DNA of 64,000 nt. It comes from Diplosphaera chodatii. Taxonomy: Eukaryota > Chlorophyta > Trebouxiophyceae > Prasiolales > Stichococcaceae. A program made the translations under genes and the position numbers. This document shows positions 44,601 through 57,100 of the stretch, in pieces (within the stretch, counting starts at the first letter, position 1; each line of letters starts with the position of its first letter). The DNA lies in contig JAALGY010000041.1 of NCBI GenBank assembly GCA_032358165.1, forward strand, positions 2,542,001-2,606,000, read 5' to 3'. The notes below the pieces were generated by a model that saw only the letters and a list, made by a program, of their open reading frames with translations, made no database searches and was not told where the DNA came from.

Positions 44601-47600
44601 GTCATGGTCCACGACATCCGCAGAGTACCACTTCTGGTCGGCCGCAATCCAGATCCACACCACTCGATGCCTTTGGGTGGGTGCTGGCGATGCTGCACCA
44701 CCCACTGCCATACCCCGCTCTGGGGGTTGCACATTCTGCAGAGCTGATCCATCTGCACAAGTACAGAGGAACTGTGACATCATGCCCTTCTAGCTGCAAG
44801 CAGTATGTGCCTTCCCACATGTAGAGATCCAGTACAGGGATGACATGTGCAAGGGCCCTGCCTGTGCTATCACCCGCCCTTCTGGCAGGGTGTGCGCCTT
44901 GCGCCTGCCGCAGCCGCTCCTCTAGACTGAGCTGCGGCACAGCGGGCGCTGGCTGGCTGTCCAGCAAGGTGCTGCTGCGGCCAGCAGCACTTTCCGGCCT
45001 GGCAGCCGGGCTGTGCGGCGCGTCGACGACCGCCTCCGAGTCGCTGGCATCGAGGTTGAGGTCGAGGCCCTGCGGTGCGGTGCTCTGCTGGTGTCGCCCC
45101 TCGTGGTGGTGCTCCATCTGGCCATTGGGCTGCGGCTGGTCGGCACCGCTGTACGCCCGGCGTGGGTGCTGTGCATCCTCCTCGTCGCTGGAGCGCGTGA
45201 GCGCGTTCTCCAGGTCGAAGCTGCTCATCCTGCAGAGCCAAGTTTCGTGCATGTTGCAGCTTGGATGAATCAGGTGTTGGAGGCCGCATGTGTTAAACAC
45301 CGCCCTGTGATACACCAGACTCCGCACTCCATGGACTTCACACATGCAGTGGCACGCAGTGGCCGCTCACCTGGAGCGCACAGGGTGCAGCAGCCGGGAT
45401 TCCGACAAGGGGGAGCCCGGGTCGGAGAAGCCGGTCAGCTTGCGGTCCAGGATGCTGAGGTGACCCCCGGGCGGGCGGTGGTGGTCGCTGCTGTGGCGCT
45501 CCGCCGCCGCCCGCGACAGCGCGATCGGGTCCAGCCGACCATCTGTATGTTGACCAGATAAGCGTGACCCTTGGTATGAGCAGGCCCGCAGTGTGATTGA
45601 CTGCTCCACACGAACGGCAGGCGCGGTGACATGCAACACCATGGCACTGCAGGCGCGGTGCAGCAGCAGAGGATGCCGGGTACCTGAGGCCTGTTGCTCC
45701 TGGGGCCACGGCGCGACGTCGCTGTCCTCGTGCGGGCTGCCAGGCGCCATGGCAAACAGCGCTTCCAGAAACCTGGTCGGCAGCAGACCACAAGCATGTC
45801 AGCCCCGTCATGCCTCTGATTCCTGGAGTCTCAACAGCAAGCAATGCAAACACATCAATACCCAGTCGCAACTTCGACAATCTGCAGCTCGAGATCACCT
45901 GGAACCATCGTCATCCTTTGCCAGGCTGTTGCGGGCTGACTGCAGACTGGAGGCCTGCGTCCCATCTTTCGCTGCTGACGTCAGCCCATTCAGCGATGCA
46001 GCAGACCCTGCACACGTGGACACCGGCCTTGCTATTCACACTCAGCGGTGCCGACATTTGAGCTCGGCAGATGCGGCAGATGTTGCGATGCACTGCAGAT
46101 CACACACGCTGAAGGTACAAAAGGCAGCACCCACCCTCGCGTCGCAAGTGGGCGACCAGCTGCTCAAGCGTGACGCCGTTCGATGCTGCTGCAGCAGCAG
46201 CTGCCGCCAGCTCGGCCTTGCCAACGTGCAGGTCCGGGCAGTCGCTGCTGGCGGCAGACGCACTCGCTGCACGCAGCGTGTGTCCTGCGGCCTGCTGCTC
46301 TGCAGCCACAGCCGGCGGCGGGGCACCGTCATGGCTACCTCGGGCGCCAACAGGCGCGGCGGGCGCTGCTGCGGCTGCGCTGCCGGCATCACGGAGCCCT
46401 GCTGGCTGTGCGGACATGGCCCCATCCTCCTCGGGCGGCCGCATGCGTGCTGCTGCCTCGCCAGCATCAGGCATGCCCGCTGGTTGCGCCGCTCCGCTGC
46501 CACTTGCTGCGGTGGCTGGCAGCGCTGGGTCCGCAGGAGCTTCGCCGCTGCCGCCTTCCCTGCCAGTGTCTGGAGCAGCAACGGCGCTCGCCGCTGCAGG
46601 TGGGAGTAGGCTGCCCGCGGGTGCGCTGCCATCGTCAATTTCAGGCTCCAGACCAGCGGCAAGCCGCGCCCTGTACCGCGCTGCCTGCAACATGACAAGC
46701 AGGCAGAGATGGAGCAGGGTCTAGGCACAAGCGATAAGCACATAGTCTCCTCGATCACTCGTCGTTCCTTGGTGGCATGCACAGCAGCAAGCATATACCT
46801 CCTCTCTCGACATGAAGCGGCCATCCGCCTTGCGCAGGGGGCCACCCTTGAGCACCGCGCGCTGCTGCTGCGGCCTCACCACGTGCGACCTGACTGCAGC
46901 GCTGTCCGCGTGCACTTCCGCCTCCTCCTCCGACTCCTGCTCATACAGTGCACAGTGCGTATGTCGCACATCATATCAGCAGCTGTCGATGCAGGTGGAA
47001 CTGCCACCGGGGTCACATGAACCACTGTATGACCACCGCTTACCTCCTCATCCTGTGCAGCCGCACGTGCAGCAGCGGCTTCCGGATCCAGCTCCAGCTC
47101 AAGGTCGCCCACGATGCTGCTCAGCACCGCAGTGACCTCGTCCTCCACATGCTCCTGCATCACGGAGCTTGCACCATCAGACGTGGACGTCACCACATGG
47201 GCCATCACTTCAGCATCACTTACGGTTTTCTGTCAACTTGCGCAGACACACCCTGTAGGCCTCGTGGGCGGTGGCGTTGGCCTGCAGCAGGCCCAGCGCC
47301 TTGCGGTCCAGGCCGCGCTCCGCCAGCCAGTCCATCATGACGACCGGGCCGCCCGGCATGTCCGCGTAGATGGAGCACTTCCACTTCTTCGCGTCGCCCT
47401 TGCCCGACACCTGTGAGCCGGCACCAGGCTGGTATGCAGCTGGTTGTGACAGAGCGTGCAGGAGCATGCAGCAGTGTCAGAGGACCCCTTCGAACAGCGC
47501 CAGCAGAGGGAACTGTGGTGGGCAGTGCAAGGTTCGTGGCATGTCAGACGCCACTTACTTGTTCAAAGCGGCTGGCGGACATCTCGACGCCGTCCAACAC

Positions 47601-50600
47601 CACCCGCTGCATGCGCGTCAGGAATGTCCCGACCTTGTTGCCGCACACAACAGTCTGCTCCTCTGGTACATCGTCGGGCAGTGCCATCAGCTCCACCTGC
47701 ACATGTGAGCAGGCGCACAATACACGGGTCAGCCTCAGGGCAAGAGCAAGAACACTACACAGCAATCGTTTTAGAGAGCCGCTGCAAGCATCTCAGCAGG
47801 TCTGCAGCCCGCATTGGATGCTACATCAAGCATGATTTCACAGCACCTCGGACGGTGGCTCATCTCCATCGCTGCTGCTGTCTGAGGCAGCGCCCCCACG
47901 GAATGCCGGCCTGAGTTCCCGTGGCTTAGGTGGCGGCCGCGGCGGCCTGGCTGCCCTGGAGCTGTCCTTCTTCCCCTGAGGCCATAAGCTTTCAGAGTCA
48001 GCCCACCAATTTGTGAGGCAAGCTACGGACGGAAACTGTACCAATCCGAGCTTGTTCAGGCATGTAGAACCAGCGCCTTGCCTTCTTTGAGCTGTGCAGC
48101 GACTGGGTCAGCGGCAACAGCGCCTGCGGTGCCTGATCTGGGATCCAGAAGCCGGCAGTGCTGCTGCAGCCCATGCCGGTGCCGTGGGATGCACGATGCC
48201 ACTCCTGCAGCCAAGCAGAGATCATCACACCAAGTCGAAGAACATTAGTGGGCAACAACAACCACAACTATGACCGGTGCGCCAGCAACTCGCAGACACG
48301 GTACCTGAATGGGCTGTGCACGCGCGCAGCCGGCGGGGCACTCTGGCAGGGGCGCCGCGGGCGGCTGGCGGAAGGGCTGCGCATTCCACAGCCCGTTGCT
48401 GCGCTCCCGCTCATCTGCCTCGGCCTCCTCCTCCGCCTCCACATCCTTCTCGAGCCGTACACCTGCGAACATCATTACACCTCCCCTTCAGATGGAGCAT
48501 GTACAAGGAGGATTGAGCAAGGGTCCATGGCCTCCGGTGCAGACCTTCAGCGCAGCACATGCCTCTGGCAGCTGCGCCGCAAGCAGCGCGACGGTGTGCG
48601 ACAGGCGCACCTGACAGCTCAGGATGGGGCGTGCAGTGGCGGGCGCAGTAGGACACAAGGCGCACAGCGGCATCGGGGCTGCCATCCGCCGCGGTGCCGT
48701 CATCAATGTTCATGTGCAGCCCCGCCAGCCGACCACACAGCGGGTGGTACGCTGAATAGCAGCTGGTACATTGGATCTGCAAAGGCAAGGACGTATCAGG
48801 CAACAGGAGATGTGGCATGTGTGGGCTGATCCGTGCACGTCCCACAGCACGTTTTTGATGTACAGATAGCAAGGATCTGATGGACTTTAACATGCGCTCC
48901 CCTGATGTCTGGCGCAGGCGACATATGTCATCAAGTGCAGCAGCTGCATCTTTATGTTTTGCATGCAGGCGCACCTTTGCACCGCAGCGCTGGCGGCAGA
49001 CGCCGCACAGCAGCTCCCACCGCTCCTTCTGGATCGCCTGGATGCGGTCGACCGGCTCCATCCTGCTCATATCGCCCACCGTGACCTGCGAGGTGCTGGC
49101 AGGCGATCACTGGCCCCGCACCTGGATACTGCTGATCTCATCCAGGAGAGCTGCTGTGCACCGCAGAGATGTGCTGACTCTGCAGCAGCCGGTGCCCGTG
49201 TTCCATACCTCGGGGATCCACTGCATGCAGGCGGCATGCGCCCAGAGGCCCGCGATGGTGGTCGGCTTCAGCGCGCCGCCCGCCACGGGGCACAGGCAGC
49301 ACTGCGGCGGCGGCTTGCCCTCCTCCTTCAGCTCGCACGCCCGGCACAGCCACATGTCCTCCACACCTGCAGCACCAAACAGCCATCATGCCATGCATCT
49401 CGAACAACTGCTATGTATGTGCCGGCTGTCAATATTTGCTCCACTACCTCTTGAGGCCGATGCCAAAGGTGCTGATGCCCTCCCACCCACAGACAACCGG
49501 TGCTCAGGGAGCCGACAGCCATGGCAAAGCGGCAGGGCTTACTGCGCACCTGGTGCCTCTGGGACGCCGTAGCAGGACTGGTGCACCGTGATGCCGCACG
49601 CGTCGCAGGACACCAGCTGGTCGAAGTCGTAGTCCACGTCGCTGTCGCACACCGAGCAGCGGTCCCCCGCCCAGCGGACGCGCACCGCGGTGTGCAGCCC
49701 CATGGGGATCTCCAGCCACGGCGCGGGCGTCGGCCTCTCAGCCTCCTGCACGTGGGCCACGACAAAGTCCTAGTGTTCATCACCTCGATCGGCAGGTGCA
49801 ACAGCGAGGCGTCCTGCTGTCGGCGCATCGCTGACATCACTGCATGAAACGCAACTTGCTAGTGCTGCCGCACCTTGGGTTGCTCCTTCGTCGGACGGCC
49901 GATCTTAGGCTTGGACGTGCCGTTCGGCCTCGGCTCGCTCGGCAGGTCCTCCCACTTGACGAGCTTGGCGCTGCCGCTGCCTGACACGCCCTCCTTCTTG
50001 ACCACCACCTTGTGGCTGCCCTTGCCGCCTGCCATGGCGCTGGCACTGCTGCTCTGCAAACCGCCCAGTGGGGGCGTGCCCTTCGGCTTGGCATCCTTTG
50101 CCTCCTCAAGGCCCACCATGATGAGCCATTTGCCCACCGACAGGTTGGTACCGCCTGCATGTGTTGCGCCAGGCATGATGCCATCAACTTCAAGGTGCTG
50201 CAGACGCACTACCCATCGGCAGCTGCAGACGTAGCCTCTGATACTGCATCTTGAAACGTCACATTTGACCCCAGCACTCACTCACCGACCCCTACACGTA
50301 ATGCATGACCTTGAAGTAGTGCGCACCGATTGGGGCTTCCGGCACGGCGCCAGCCACGATGCGCACGGACGATTTCCACTTTTTGGCGGCGCCTGCGCCG
50401 GCGTGCGCCTCAAAGTGGGTCGCGCTCATCTCCCGCTGGCTCTCGGGCTGCCCGGCGCACTCGGCGCACTCGCAGATCACGCGACTCTGGGCCACCAGAA
50501 AGATGCCCTGCAAGTGAAGGGCTTTGCATGAAAATAAGGTCCATGCCATGATTTGTAGTCTACCAAGCATCGCTGCAACACACCATCTGCAGCCAGTAGC

Positions 50601-52423
50601 ACGTGGCTTCATCACATGTCACCATTTGGCCCACCTCTGTCCCATGGCAGACGACGGGCAGGCGGCTGGGCAGGCCGTCAACTGCGGGCTTGACGGCAAC
50701 GCGCTTCGCCGGCGGCTTAGCGGTGGGCGAGGGCGCCGGCCGCTTGGCGGGCAGCTGGCGGGCAGGCGGGCCCTTGTGCCTGCGGCGCGGGGGGATGTCG
50801 AACTCCTCGTCGTCATCCTCGGCGTCCGCTTCTTCGTCCTCCTCTGTTTCCTCGTCCTCGAAGTCGTCAACGTACTCGGCGTGCTTGCGGGGCCGGCCGC
50901 GCGGGTTGCGGTCCTGCAGGCTGTGCCCCCGCTGCGGCTTGGGCTTTGGGCCGGCACCCCCACCGCGCCCCCGCCCGCTGGACGTGCTGTTGTGCGCTCC
51001 GCCGCGGCCGCCGCCCCGCGGGCTGTCCTGCCAGGCATCCTGCTCCTCCTGCTCCACCTGCTGCCGCCGCTGCTGCTGCTGCAACTGCTGCTGCTGCATG
51101 TACAGCCCTGATTCTTCCGTGTGGCGCCGCAGCAGCATGTACTTGGCCTGCAGCTCGTCGAACAGCCCCTTCTCGTTCAGGTAGCGGTGGAAGTCGTGCT
51201 GCGCCGCCGCCTCGTACGGCGCCCGCTCCTGCAGTGCGCACAACAACACGTTTCGACACATTTTGTCATGATCACCGACACCATTGGACAGGTTGAGTGC
51301 ATTGGCGAGTGAGCAGGGCAGTACCTGAGCCTTCAACTGGCGCCATGTGTCCGCGATGATGTGCTGCATGTCGCCAAACATCATCTGCTCCTGGGGGGTG
51401 TACTGCCTGCAGACATGGCCGGGGTTGCGTCGAGCACAGCACAACACACTGTCTGCCGGAGCGAGCACTTGACGTGTACCGTCCTGGCTTTCAGTATGTC
51501 CATCAGCACGTACTTGAGCATCTCGCCAGCGAAGATCTCGTAGGCGGAGCGCGCGTTGCGGGGCTGCGCCTGCCGCAGCGCCGCCTCCGCCTGCGCCAGC
51601 GCTGCGAGCTGCGCGTGCTGCGAACACCCACACCCACACGGCGTCAGTCGCCGTGTGTCCGCTGTGTATCGGATACTGCCTGTAAACCCTGCAGCCCTCA
51701 GGTGCAACAGCGCGAAGTGCGGCATGGCATCAGGCGGCTGACCTGGGCGGCGGACGCCTGGCGGCAGGGCGGGCAGTAGTATGTCTCGTCCTCGGCGTTG
51801 GACGCCAGCACGCGAGCGGCCTCGGGGTCGCAGTGGTCGTGGATCCAAAAGTCGCAGCTGTCGCAGCCCACCATGTTTTTGTCCGTCGGCTTCCAAACCT
51901 GCCGGCAGGGCACCACTGTCTCGGTTGATCCCTCACAGTGCTTGGCCGTCTGAGCGTCTGAACTGCAGCCAGCTGCTGCTGTTGTCATGCCCTGCTGTCA
52001 CGGGCCGGTCGGCACACCTTGTCGCACACACGGCAGTAGCTGCCGGCCTGGTGCAGCTGCTGGCAGCTGTTGCAGCGGCCGGCCTGCGCCGACGCAAACT
52101 GTGCCTCGATGCGCATCAGCTGCTCGCCGCAGCTGGTGCACACTGGCGCCGGGGGCGCAGCCGGCACATACCCCTGCGAGAGTACGCAGTTGCTACCATC
52201 ACGGGCCACGTATTACGAGGTACACAAGCTCGCACATCACGGACATCAGTGATCACGCACAACATGTTGTGAAAGCACCGCCTGCAGGTACATTGGCTGA
52301 AGCATGCGGGCGCATTTCAAGCACTGAAGCAACGGCTGTGAGATGATGATCGCGAACAAAGCCCACCTGGAAGCCGAAGGCCTGGCCACCGAACTCGGGG
52401 AACATCCACGCCGGTGTAGCCAT
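40804..52423 (-). CDS. Giant Trithorax/ATX-like SET histone methyltransferase with three SAND modules
   Basis: Probably a nuclear histone H3 lysine methyltransferase. Read from the ATG at 52423 ([19 protein letters not shown]) the order is: a Cys-rich segment and PHD finger ([19 protein letters not shown], 51750-52060); an HMG-box-like region ([16 protein letters not shown], 51480-51560, ending [16 protein letters not shown]); a Gln-rich stretch, an AT-hook-like RGRPRK and a long acidic run (50640-51150); SAND-like module 1; a PHD ([18 protein letters not shown], 49560-49700) with extended PHD ([36 protein letters not shown], 48680-49340); SAND 2; an Ala/Glu-rich disordered part; two Tudor-like domains (44000-44680); SAND 3; and a Cys cluster ([13 protein letters not shown]). 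The SET domain is [19 protein letters not shown], then ELTFDYRF and the post-[17 protein letters not shown] with TGA at 40804. Plant ATX proteins share the PHD-ePHD-SET part. A two-gene model is not excluded, but exon spacing is even and no internal 3' end is apparent. Confidence 0.8.
42984..43484 (-). other. SAND module 3 of the SET gene
   Basis: [20 protein letters not shown], then [20 protein letters not shown], an intron at AAG/GTGAGA, and [20 protein letters not shown] with VDVGIDQP. The KKWK replaces the KDWK DNA-binding motif of animal SAND domains. Confidence 0.75.
47306..47651 (-). other. SAND module 2 of the SET gene
   Basis: [20 protein letters not shown], then [40 protein letters not shown] and RGLDRKALG. 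It lines up with module 3 almost residue for residue, including the spacing from VVCG to KKWK and on to the WL-x3-G-hydrophobic-D end. Confidence 0.75.
50098..50513 (-). other. SAND-like module 1 of the SET gene (divergent)
   Basis: [40 protein letters not shown], and after an intron [19 protein letters not shown]. The first part has a C-x-C-x2-C pair and an FEAHAG motif like the domain next to PHD fingers in plant proteins; the KKWK and the WL-x3-GL end match modules 2 and 3. Confidence 0.65.
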
Positions 52424-54165
52424 GGTTGGTCACACCTGCGGCTGCGGCAGCGCAAGCTGATGACATCAGCAACACGAACGACACCGTGAAAGGGCGTGGG
52501 CGCCCGGCTGGCACACAATGCACGCATTCAATCACGATTGGTCGGAGCGGATGCCCTGTGCAGGCCCGGGCAAATGTTCGACAGCACTGCACCTGTCTGA
52601 TGTCGGCAACTGCACGAAGCAGCGACTACAATTGCTGACTGCCTGCCCCGTCAGGCTGTGCACGCCCCAGCTGTACAAGAGCAGATTGTCTAGCTATAGG
52701 CACGCACAGTGCGTGTCACCGGGCTTTGGGACGCACCGTTGTCACGGCCCTGTTGTGTTGCCCAGGTCGGCTAAGTTTTGAAGCCCGCCGGCAAAGGAGG
52801 TGGCATGGCCCGCTCCTGCTGCACGACTGCTGCGAGATGGCAGCGGACTTCAGCCTGCTGCCGTGTCGCCAGACAGCCGTCAATCTAGCACCTGGTTGCC
52901 GAAGACATCAGGAGTGTACAACACGCCTGCGAGTCCTTGTCTTGCACGCTGCATGCGAGATGCACGCCACATCTCCGCCAGTAACACTCATGCAGGGGGA
53001 TTGAGCGCATTCGTGGGCCGGATAGGCCAGTTGAAGGGCAGGGTCAAAACTTTACTAGTCTGAGGATTGCTGTTGCAAGGCACCTGGGGCAACCGCAGGT
53101 CGTCTGTGGCCCGCAGGCTGGCCTGCCCAGACTAATCGTCACGGTCTTATCAGGCCGCAACCCCGCAGCGGAGGCTGCCACAGTCCAGCAACTGGATGAG
53201 CCAGAACGCTGGCTGACACCACGGAGGTCTGAAGTTATGGCAGCCCGCACACCTCTGAGCGAGCGCCTGCACTGTGGATTTCTCAGGTGGGTGCAGAGCC
53301 ACCCGGACGCAACAGGTGACGAGGCGGAGCGCAGGCCCCTGCTCGTCGCTCGCTAAAAGGATCTGGATCTCCAATGACGTACCCTTTTGCACGTGAGTCA
53401 GCTTATGATGGTTGCCCCGGCGTGCTGCTTTGCATTCACTTTGACTTCAACTCACTTGCCGATTGAAGCCGGCTCCGAGATCGATGCCCACACAAGCGCC
53501 TGCTGTATCCGCAATGATTCTGCCCATAAACATGCCGGCATCAGGCACGTGCCGACGCTTGCCAGGTCAACGCATCAACGCGGCCGACATCAAACGTGTG
53601 CCGGTGAACGACCGCGGTGCACTTGTCTATAAGTATATCGTGCATAAGTCTGCAGTTTGAATTTTGCTACAGAGACAGCTTGCTGCCAACCAGGCAGGCA
53701 GCAAGGCTTGCAACAGGGTGGGACACCTGAGGCCCTATCAACCTGCTGCCGATTATTCGAGCCGAGCTTCACTGTTCGCAATATCATTCACACATGACAT
53801 GGTCTGTAGTGTCATTCACACACGAGACCCAAAACCACCCTCTCAGAAGCTAACGCAACCTACACCAGGTGCGCAGCAGCGTCCAGAGCACAGAGAACTA
53901 ATGTACATGACGCAACAAGATCGATGCCAGATCAGTGTCCCCGAGCATGTGGCGCAGACAAAGCCGCGCCATCCGCAATGGCACACGGCTGCTTGTCCAT
54001 ACAAATCAATCAAACCATTTGCTAGATATCCGCATCGCATTGTAACTCCCCTTCCACGCTGTACTACACTCTCCATTGTGCAGATGCTGCTCTGACGGTG
54101 TCCTCAGGGCACACGTGAACAGCTATGCTGCCTGCTGCCGGTGTTTGGCCCGACTTCTGCGCTCC
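52424..54165. other. 1.7-kb gap without a convincing gene
   Basis: Holds the promoter of the SET gene (left) and the 3' end of DGD1 (right). A plus-strand frame is open from 52985 to the TAA at 53354-53356. It starts after a CATGCAG acceptor-like site, has no early ATG and shows protein-like composition near its end; it might be an exon of an unrecognised gene. The part from 53640 to 54100 is AT-richer and looks noncoding. No tRNA or repeat was found. Confidence 0.4.
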
Positions 54166-57100
54166 TCACTTACCTGTGGTGACAACCTTGGGCTTGCGAC
54201 GGTCGAGGAACCCGCCGGTATCTTCAACGGGCGCGAAGGTTTCGATATCGACGGGGTTGTCCCGTGTGTTGATGCCAGCACCCGCAGCCCGCCGCAGGGG
54301 CTCCACCCCTGCCAGGCACAGATTCAGAGGTAGTCAGCAGGCAGCAATGACAAATGCAAGACTTGAGCAAGCATGCCATTGTCATCCTGCAAGTAGGCAG
54401 CTGTGTATGCTTATCGCCCACGCATATCCGCCGCACCGTTCAGCGAGTTGTGCAGCATCCAGGCAGCGCGGTCGAAGCCACGTTCCATCGGGTTTGCCAT
54501 CTCTGCTGGGCTGAGCTCTGCCACGTCCAGAAAGCGCTGCGTCGCGTCCTCCCATGTCAGCCGTGTGCGCTCGTCCTCTGACATCTGCAAAGGACACCGC
54601 AAGCACATGTGAGCCGACAGCTAGCACGCCGAGTGCAGGTCGTCAATGCCTCAGCTACATCGCACAGGCCCTGGCACACGGAGCAGATACGAGGGGCGTA
54701 CCGGCTTGGGGTCATGCTTGAGCGCATGCTTCAAGTGGGAGGAGAACTGCTCAGGCGTCTTGTACGTCAGGCAGTTGCTGAAGCTCGAGAAAAACTTGTT
54801 CGAGGGGTGGTCCTCCACGATCACCCACTTGCCCTTCAGCAGACGACCGGAACAGATGTTGTCTGTGGTGTGCTTCTTTGCACATAAGTGCAGCCGGTGT
54901 GTGAACAGAAGTGCACATCATCAGATGATCATGACAACCCCCGGACGGCAGGAATCGCACCATGGCTAGGGCCTCTGCTGTTGTCGTCGCAACCACGTCA
55001 CTCTTGCTGGGGTTGATGAACACCTGCAAGGTAAGGGCACAGGGTGACCGACTGGAGGCTCGCAGCTCGGGTGTGGCTGCATCCTACACTACCGCTGCCA
55101 GGCCCCAGCACACCTTGTCAGCGTCCACCACAGCCAGAACGTCGTCACACAGGCCACAGCAGCACCCGCGCGCACCTTGTACTCGTGCATGGAGGGGTCC
55201 AGGTGGTCGATGCCGCCCTTCATGTCCAAGTCCAGCCGCGCCGCCTTGGCCCTGGCGGCCACATCCGCCAGGTCCTCGCCATTGCCATAGCAGTCGATGT
55301 GCGGCTGGCTGCCCTCCCGCGCCGCGTGCTTCCCCAGCAGCTCCACCAGCTCCGTGTAGCCCTTTGCCCACACCACCTGGGCAACGTACACCGTCATCGG
55401 TGGCTGTGCCGTCACAGTGTTGCGGCCCCACTGTTCATCACCGCTTCCCTTTCTGTGACACGTGTGCAGACATTGCCAGCCTGCAGGCTGACAGTCCTGC
55501 TGTTGGATCACGGACATGGCAAACAAAATGACGTCTTCCGGTGTACATGCTACTTCATAGCGGATACTCGTTTAGGAAAGGGCCAGGGCCGCCAACCAGC
55601 CATGGTGTGGTGGCAGTCTGCGACAGCAGATGCCCAGACATCTGTTCCACCGCAATGAGGCCACAACATATCATGCAGTCACCTTGCCCATGAAGTAGGC
55701 ACCACGAGTGAAGCGCGGCTTGCCATCCTCCAGCGGCTTGGCCTTGGCCTCGCCAACGGCCAGGAAGGACTTTGGCACCCCGTGCACAAACTGGGTGGTC
55801 TGCCGCGGCAGCGGCTGCACTGCGTCACTGAGCTTCACGATCTGCGGGAACAACAGGGTGATGTCATGTGAGAGCCAGCAGGGTAAACACTCACTGCTTA
55901 GAACTGCTGAACAACAGCGCGCTATGACAGCTGCCGGCGACAGCAAAGATGGTGCTTGGCTGATCTGGCGCCAGCTGTGCGGCACCTTGTGGCAGTGGAC
56001 GCGGCAGACCCAGTTGTTGTATGCCTCCAGCAGCTTGGCCTTTGTCTCGCCGCCCTCCTCCCGCCGCGCATAGTCCAGGTAGTTGGTGTGCATGATGCCG
56101 ACCTGCGCCCACGAACAATGAGCATCAAGCAGTTCCTGCTTGATGCAGCTGATGCGGGCAGGAACAGATGTGAGTAACCCACTGCAACAAAACATACACC
56201 GAGGCTGTGCAGCGTGGTGGTGCTGCAGGAGTCTTACCACATGGTTAAACTTGTCGGTCCACCGGGTGCCGTGGTGGTACCATGTCAAGTGCTCTGGCTC
56301 CTCAAGCACGGCTACATCCGCCTGCATATATGCTCGCGCATATTTCATATCGTCCTTGTGCAACACAATCCGCGGATGCGGGCCACACAGCAGATAGTGG
56401 GCCACTGCACGATGCTAAACGCTGCAGCCAGCACTGGAAATGCAGTAGAGAGCACTTGCACCTCTCCGGCAGGGATGTACTGTGTGGGGTCACCCACTGG
56501 CAGAATGCTGCCTTTCTCCTTGGCATACCGCCCAGGGTAGAAGGTGACCTTCGAGGAGGTGCACAGGCTACTGAGTCACATAACATGCACCTCAGGCAAC
56601 TCGACAGCACCAGGGGGCATCCCATCAGGCTTGCTGGCAGCAAGGCGCGGGTACCTTGAAATTGCAGTCGAACCCAGTGCGCTTGGCGGCCCACTCGCGC
56701 ACATACTTTTCCTGATCTGCTGGCATGTCGAATTTCAGGTTGTTTGGGAACACCTTGGCTTGGTCGGCGGGCGCAAGCCAGGGGATGACCAGGTTGACCT
56801 GCGAACCCGACTCGCCCTGCAGCCAGATGCCGAGATTATCTTAGGCCTGAGGCACACAGCAAGGATCCACCATGTGATGGACATCACAACGCCAGCACAC
56901 ATGCTGCACACATCCTCACCCGCTCTTCCTCATCGCGTGCAAGGTATGCCGCCCGCAGCAGCGGGTTGACAGCCGTGCCGGTCATCCACGGGAGCGATGC
57001 TGTGGTGACGATGGCAACGTTGCGGCCTGGCTCCCGCAGGCTGCTGCCCTCCTTCGCAGCGCGCCTCCGCCGCTGCGCTGCCTGGCAGCATGTGCCAAAC

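Noticed and set aside
45593..46609. Plus-strand open frame of about 338 codons opposite the SET gene
   Set aside because: It spans several minus-strand exons and introns and has Cys/Arg/Ser-rich random composition; it is a shadow of the disordered part of the SET protein.
40804..52423. Splitting the SET gene into two genes (PHD-HMG-SAND-ePHD and Tudor-SAND-SET)
   Set aside because: Considered seriously, but exons are evenly spaced, modules of the same family occur on both sides, and I saw no clear internal stop with TGTAA and new start. It stays as the main alternative.
53150..53392. Minus-strand 80-codon frame in the 1.7-kb gap
   Set aside because: Cys/Leu-rich random composition; it overlaps the slightly more protein-like plus-strand frame and has no support of its own.
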